Part shown: positions 58,419 through 64,000 of the stretch, piece by piece
How the letters are laid out: each line of letters opens with the position of its first letter
Numbering within the stretch: the stretch's first letter is position 1
DNA from: Zygnema cylindricum
Lineage: Eukaryota; Streptophyta; Zygnematophyceae; Zygnematales; Zygnemataceae
Length of the DNA stretch: 64,000 nucleotides
Assembly (NCBI GenBank): GCA_037447655.1
Contig: JBBHKE010001732.1
Span: forward strand, 1 to 64,000
Reading direction: 5' to 3'
The notes under the pieces: generated by a model
What the model was told of the DNA's origin: nothing
Databases searched by the model: none
Seen by the model: only the letters and a program-made list of their open reading frames with translations
Program-made: the position numbers and the translations under genes

Positions 58419-59644
58419 AATAGTGTTTTAGTAGTTAAGAGATAGAATTATTAACAGTGGAGAGTAGTGGAAAACACTTTAACAAGAAAGGTTGAGCCAC
58501 GAGGGCAAACGAACAACCTAATGTTATGTGGACATAAGCTTCTTCTAATTTAAAGTTTATCCTTATGTGAGTGTGGTCCAATGTGGATGTGTATTTTCCA
58601 ATGTGTGGAATGTGTGGTTAGGATTGTTTGTAGTAATGGGATTTTTTGAGAGGTAGGAGATCATATTACATATGGTATAAAAGCTTTGGTTAGAAACGAA
58701 GGAGAAGTTTGCTCACCCGAAAATCGACTGTCGTGACCGGTGAGGGTGCTCTAACCTGTGTCGGTAGAACCACAATGTGAAGAGGTAGGGGATTGGAGGG
58801 AAACTAAGTGACTACACAACCAGTGGGCGTTGGTTAGATTGAGGGCGTGCTTAGGTCCTCAAGACTAAGGCGAGTTGGGCAGTGTAGCCACAGTTGAAGC
58901 ACACTCCAATTACCTAGAGGCCAAACAAACGTGCCTTCTCCTAGCAATGATTCATTTTTAGAGGGCTAGAAGCCATGAAGGGTGAGGATGTTAGGATTAG
59001 AGAGTAAAAGATCTTGATGTAGTGGGAAATGGGAACTTTGCTAAGGTTGGAGAAGGAAAGTGGAGCACTTTGCTTCTTCAAGAGCAAAGGAGTCCAGAAA
59101 TGACTTAAAACTTTTCAAACCCTAAATATTACCTTTGAGAGATTTTAGTGTTGCAAAATTTGTGGGGAAATTCTAACCTTTGTGTTTCAATTTTGAGGAA
59201 ATTGCAGAATTGAATTCGCAGTAACTTACTTTTAATGTCTTTTTGATTTCAGAGATTTTGACCTTTTTGTCACAAGTCGTCATATTATCTGGTCAAAGAT
59301 CGTCGCAAAGGGTCTGTTTTATTGCACGGATTCCCTACAAGTACATGGTTTTCGTGCAAGCCTCCATACATGTGTGGGACCTTGGGCACCCCTTCGGCAC
59401 CCTCGACGGCCTTCGACAACTTGCGTGATTGTTTATGCGAATAGATTTCATATGTCTAGGGTCATTTCCTATTTGTTTTGGTTGTTTTGTTTAATACAAG
59501 TCAAAAATGCCCGTTACACGGACACGGTTCTTTTTGTGTGTTTTTATGCTTGTATAGAGTTGTTGTATAGTATACAGTTGGGAACAACCACAGGCTGGTT
59601 TTTTGTTGAACTTAGTAATGTAAATTATATGTGGGAATAATTAT
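58419..59644. other. Intergenic, nothing recognised
   Basis: Moderate GC at 58700-59000. Short open frames at 59243-59428 and 59374-59640 have no motif. Confidence 0.45.
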
Positions 59645-60755
59645 TTAGCACAGATATAGATAATGTGCTTTTACATTGGCGCGCGAATGTGCAAAAACCG
59701 ATTGTGGCAGACACAGGCCTAAGTGGTGTATTGATTGACCTTGTGCCTTGCTGATTGTCATAGCAAATTCTGCTTGAACTGGAAATTGTCGTCGTTTGAT
59801 TTGAAACGGGAGAGTTTTTTCGTTGCTGATCATCGGTATGCGGGGAATAATTTTTTTGGTGTTTCGTGCTCCTGTAGTAAGTATTTTTGCCTGAATGCGG
59901 TTTTTGGAAAGACCCACCACTCGGAGTTTGGTTCCATTACAGAGTCCCTTTTTGCCATTGATGTTACGGAGCAGAATGATTGGTGTACTTGTTTCAAATT
60001 GATAAATGTTAATCAATATGTATTCAATAGTTGATTATATGTGTTATGTCAATTTGATTTAATTTATTGAAATTATAGATAGTGGTTTGTATTTATTTAT
60101 GTAAATATTTATATTATTGTATAGAGATATATATAACCATGTGACTTATCATTGGTTTGATTTATGTTAGAGACATTATTGATTGTGGATTATTGTTTGT
60201 GTAAATTTTCATATTAATGTTTATACATTTAGAAAATTGAGTGTTAAATGAAGTTAGGAGAATAAGTGATGTACCTGTTTTAAGTTTGAGGTTGTGCGGT
60301 GGAATGCCACTAATTGTTAAGGAGTTGAGGAATTCTTGTGGCAACAATAATTGTTGGTCAGATTCCTCGCTTACCACTGATTCTATAAAAATGTATTCAT
60401 GTTCTTCTTCTGGTATTTTCTTCATCACCAAGTTGTTGACGATGTTAACATCCACATTGCGAGGAGATAGTATAGCTCGATCTGAGAAGTATGCATCGCA
60501 AATGTAGTTCGTTGTTACTTTTGGAAAGGTGCATTGAATAAGGTTCTCCAAGTTTGTATTCGTGCCATTGCTTCTTTGTAGCAAAATATCTTTTGGGAGC
60601 TTTATGTACTCTTCTGTTAACCGTGGGTGTGGTTCGTGTCGCCCCTCCCCAACTTGAAGCAAGAAGTCGGCAAATTCTTGGAGTGTTTTGGCGGTAATGT
60701 CATCTTGAGCTGTGCGAACGCAAATATTTATTTTCAGTGTTAGATTGTATAACAA
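59645..60755 (-). pseudogene. Helitron Pif1-like helicase C-terminal fragment, interrupted
   Basis: 60755-60270 encodes QEFADFLLQVGEGRHEP, then YFSDRAILSPRNVDVNIVNN and GIPPHNLKLKTG. After a 281 bp insertion (59989-60269) the reading continues with PIILLRN, GLCNGTKLRVV, IPRIPM, PFQIKRRQFPVQ and FAMTISKAQGQS…GLCLPQSVFAH, the diagnostic order of the Helitron RepHel helicase C-terminus. Rep, helicase motifs I-IV and the final HGQLYVALSR-type block are missing. Apart from the insertion the fragment has no stop. In intact Helitrons this helicase drives rolling-circle transposition. Confidence 0.88.
59989..60269. mobile_element. 281-bp AT-rich insertion with TGTAC duplication
   Basis: Flanked by TGTAC at 59984-59988 and 60270-60274. 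Removing it plus one TGTAC restores the helicase frame. No terminal inverted repeat is obvious; the interior repeats GTGGTTTGTATTTATTTATG- and GTGGATTATTGTTTGTG-like words. Confidence 0.7.
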
Positions 60756-61781
60756 TTAGGAATCAATCAAGAGTCAATTAAGGAAGAATAAATTAAGAGA
60801 AGTGTAATGTTTAAAGATTGAGTTAATATGAGTTTATGTGATTGAGTATTTAAGTTCTCTCTATCTTGGATTATGCGCTTTTGATGTGTTGTAATGTTTG
60901 ATTTCATTTTAATATCGCTTCCGCATTGAGACATTTAAGTATTTGTGAGCGCATTCCGATTGACTCTTATTCTTATCGCATGTTAAACTTAAATAGGCGT
61001 ATTAACGTCTACACACGTTACAACACATAACATGGCTATACACAATACAACATCAACCATGACATAATTCAATGTCAACACAAACACGTCACAAACTCTT
61101 TCAAACTTCAAAAGTGAATTAACGTACATTAAGTGAATTATCATACGTTACTAATATCTACACATTATGCATCACTTACCTTAGTAAAATTTTCTTTGAA
61201 CACATGTGGGTTGAGGCGTCAGTTGAGCCGAGATGGCACGGCCGCTCTAGAGTTGCCAAGTCCAAAGGTAAACTGTTCAGCCGATTAGCTTTCAACTGAG
61301 CAGGTACTTAATGTTGTGAATGTATTTTTTGTGTTTCAGCCTGAATACTACGGATGTACGCCGTGAGGTTATTACTCAATCGAAGGTTCTTTTTGTGGTT
61401 TCGAAACGATACATTTTGCCGGCAGTATGGCAAAACATTTCGAAACGGCCTATTTTGGAAGTTTGGCGGCCGGTGAGGTTAATACTTAATCGGTTCGTAG
61501 ATTGTCCGTTTGTAAACCCAATCGACACTTAATCGACAGCGGTTGTTGTTTGTAAACTCAATCGACGCCACCATGGAAGGCAGACACACAAAAATAAAAA
61601 AAGACAGACACACCGCCTATATAAAGGTTTCCTAGAAAGCAACCAAAGGTCTATAATTTATAGATAGGGATAAATAAACAAAAACAGATAAAATAAAGAC
61701 TAAACGTACGGTCGCACGGAGAATAAAGGCGATGTGGATGCCTTTGGCACCCCTACGGGGCCAAAAAGTTGCAAGATTCAG
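60756..61781. other. AT-rich intergenic
   Basis: No gene recognised. ACACGT/AACATGT-type words recur at 61000-61170. Confidence 0.45.
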
Positions 61782-62001
61782 TACACCTTGCATCGCTATT
61801 AGCGTTAACATTTTTTTTGCCTCTTAAAACATCTTTTCTCCGTACACACTTGTCATATTTTCGGATGGAGACCGACAATCGAAAGATGAGAATCATACCT
61901 TTCAGTTCAACCGCCAGATCCAAAATCCGACAAGTGTGTTTGGAGAAAAGATGTTTTAAGTCACAAAAAATACATAAACGCTAATAGCGATACACGGTGT
62001 A
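61782..62001. mobile_element. TA-flanked hairpin MITE, 220 bp
   Basis: Left TACACCTTGCATCGCTATTA, right TAATAGCGATACACGGTGTA. Inner arms also pair (CTTAAAACATCTTTTCTCCG at 61823 against its near reverse complement ending at 61961), so most of the element folds into one stem. Same family as 38356-38532 and, by its termini, 2594-3432. Confidence 0.82.
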
Positions 62002-64000
62002 TTGTACGCCGCTCGTTGTTCGTAGAGTGGATAACATTCATTGAGTTCAGACTCCACGAATCTGTCGCTCCACCAAGTTTTTTTCCTTCGGTGGAAGTAC
62101 ACCGTCCGTAATCAAAATCTTCTTCCCAATATGAATCGCAGTAGTCGTAACACTCCGGATCTCCACTTGATCAAAAGACTATAACTACCTTCAATGAACC
62201 AACCGAATTTTGAAGATTTGCTCGAAACCGTATCAAAAATATTCAGCCTTTTCCCAACACTCATGCAAGTAGAGCAGCCTATACCGAACATCCACTATTT
62301 ATAGCTTATTTGACTTACAATAGTCATTTTTATGGTTTGAAAGAGCTGAAAATGGTTAAGCATCAAGTATCGAGAATCACTTTATAACTTGTTTTCAATA
62401 TTTCTCCCGTATTGACGCGGTACTTTACAAAACATCACGAATGAAGTCAAATCTTAAATTGAATTTTATTGCTCCCATATCCGTCAACACGATCAGGGAT
62501 TGAGAACTAACATGCCCCTAACACCTACAAGTATGACGTTGTTGGTCTTTGTATGAATAATCAGTCACAAAGTGCTCTTGTCTTTGGCACTTGTAGCATG
62601 TCACGCTCAAGATTCGATGTTTGTCTTTCCTTTGCCCGTATCCTAGTAGTCTTTTCATCTACCCTCAACACCACGGTCTCTCGCTGTTCCCATAACACTC
62701 ATTTGTCTTTGGAGAGAATCGAGCTCCTAAGTCTTCGGTGTGCTCACATTAAGATTTTTTGTATTTCCAAATCTTCTATTTGTGCCTTCTCTCGGCTTCT
62801 CGATTAGTTTCAAGTAATTAACCCCGTAATCATATGTACCTTTTTCTTGGATTGAATGATCTCACTATAGTGCATAGACGTCTCTAAAAAATCATTGGGA
62901 AACTCATACAGGTTGTGATATTCCTCTAACACTCGACCGAGATTGGTGGGTTCGTGCACAAAAATATTCCATGTTCTAACACCATTACAATTAATTCGTT
63001 TATGTTGAATTTAAACTTGTTAAAACTCCTTGAACACAAAATTTTCCTTGTCTTGCAAACCTTTTTTGGATTGATTCTCTAATATTCTCCAACCCTCATG
63101 GATGGTAACATTGGTTAGGAATCGGTCATGCCCCTAATCAATAAAATTGCATCATTCATCTTGTAACTCACATATATTTAAGCAGCCAAGACTTTAAGCA
63201 GCCGTAACTTTTATGTATTGAGATTTTTCAAAGTCTTCTTTTAGCCACTAACCACCCTCCAATATTTCGTTAAAATGAGATGCCCTTGCATGATGTTTTT
63301 TCTAGACAATGTAACTCAAACCTCTAATAAAACTGGTATTTTAGCCATCTGGAAAGAGACCTTATTCCCTATTTCAATATATACTTCCAAGTCTTCTTCC
63401 TTAACTTTCTCCTTGCTTTCCCAATTTTGCTCTTTCGCTTGCTCGTTTTCACTTTTGAAACTCTCACGATCATTCAAAATAAAACATGTTTCCTCCTCAT
63501 TTTTTTTCTTCTATTTTATTCCTTTACTTTTTACGTTTCCTTTCTTTGCAAGAAATATCAGCCAGTCTTTGAAATGCTTCTAAAGTTGTTATCCTAATCG
63601 GCACTGCTACCATCTGTTGGATTCCTAGTCGGAATCAAGCATCCGCAGATTTCAATGTTGTTTCAGTTTGTGGAGTACAATTGAATTCGAGTATGCACGT
63701 TATCATCGTAGTAATTTTCATTTAGATTTTTGTAATCTTTTGATCCGAATGTACGACCAATTTGTACCCGTTCATTTGGAAAGGCTTGGTAGCTCACGGT
63801 GGTAACTTAGGCTGTGTAGTCTATGGTTGGCACACTAATGCGTGAACCTGACCATCTTTTAAAAGAAATTTTGTTCAGTATTGCTTTTTGTTATTTTCTT
63901 ACAATACATTAGTAATTTGTTGGGCTTAGTGGGATGAATGGAGTGAGTGAGTGATAGAAATGTATACTTTAATAATTTGGAAAAGCTTCGGCTAAATATA
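62002..64000. other. Decayed, mostly unassigned DNA
   Basis: No intact gene. Minus-strand frames are broken every 20-40 codons; one carries a zinc-knuckle remnant at 62557-62598. 63480-63600 is T-rich. Probably an old retroelement remnant. Confidence 0.4.
62557..62598 (-). pseudogene. Zinc-knuckle (gag CCHC) remnant
   Basis: Minus translation CYKCQRQEHFVTDY keeps CX2CX4HX4 but the last Cys is Tyr. Surrounding frames are broken. Suggests an old gag. Confidence 0.4.

Overview
This window looks like repeat-dominated nuclear DNA of a land plant. The reasons are Ty1/copia retrotransposons with plant-type primer binding sites (one differs by a single base from the plant initiator-Met tRNA complement as I know it), hAT, PIF/Harbinger-like and Helitron relics, many small inverted-repeat elements, a eukaryotic tRNA-Arg(CCU), and one intron-containing gene of the plant Root_cap (PF06830) family. 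Nothing visible fixes the lineage. Only one protein-coding host gene can be supported in 64 kb.

Layout. 0-4.9 kb: low-complexity DNA, a nested pair of TA-flanked inverted-repeat elements, and three tRNA-Arg(CCU) copies, one intact and two decayed. 4.9-13.0 kb: a non-autonomous (LARD-like) LTR retrotransposon whose right LTR is split by a 4.5 kb hAT element with a dead, intron-containing transposase. 13.0-15.8 kb: unassigned sequence. 15.8-34.6 kb: one copia family in at least four copies or fragments in alternating orientation, with about 1 kb LTRs. The copy at 19.3-25.6 kb is nearly complete; those at 25.6-30.7 and 30.7-34.1 kb are decayed and abut without normal target duplications. 34.6-37.7 kb: AT-rich DNA and a large GATGTN array. 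37.7-46.3 kb: a cluster of inverted-repeat elements. One of them (TAA target) was split by a 5.26 kb copia element that has intact LTR ends and an AGAAA target duplication but a dead pol. 47.3-50.0 kb: the Root_cap gene on the minus strand, with a TATA box and degenerate copies of its own coding tail downstream. 51.4-57.1 kb: a SINE-like tRNA head, another Harbinger-like element, and a 3'-truncated copia whose integrase-RT-RNase H frame is broken once, exactly at the integrase catalytic Glu codon. 58-62 kb: small inverted-repeat elements and a Helitron helicase C-terminal fragment carrying a 281 bp insertion. 62-64 kb: decayed sequence with one zinc-knuckle remnant.

How the parts relate. The LARD at 4.9 kb and the copia at 38.8 kb share polypurine tract, LTR termini and the last codons of pol, so the first is probably a deletion derivative mobilised by the second's family. 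Nested insertions give relative ages: LARD before hAT; Harbinger-like element before the 38.8 kb copia; Helitron fragment before its insertion. I found no phage, CRISPR, rDNA, organellar or bacterial-type system. The candidates for novelty are the inverted-repeat families, the tRNA-like segment inside the copia LTRs, and the duplicated coding tail of the Root_cap gene.
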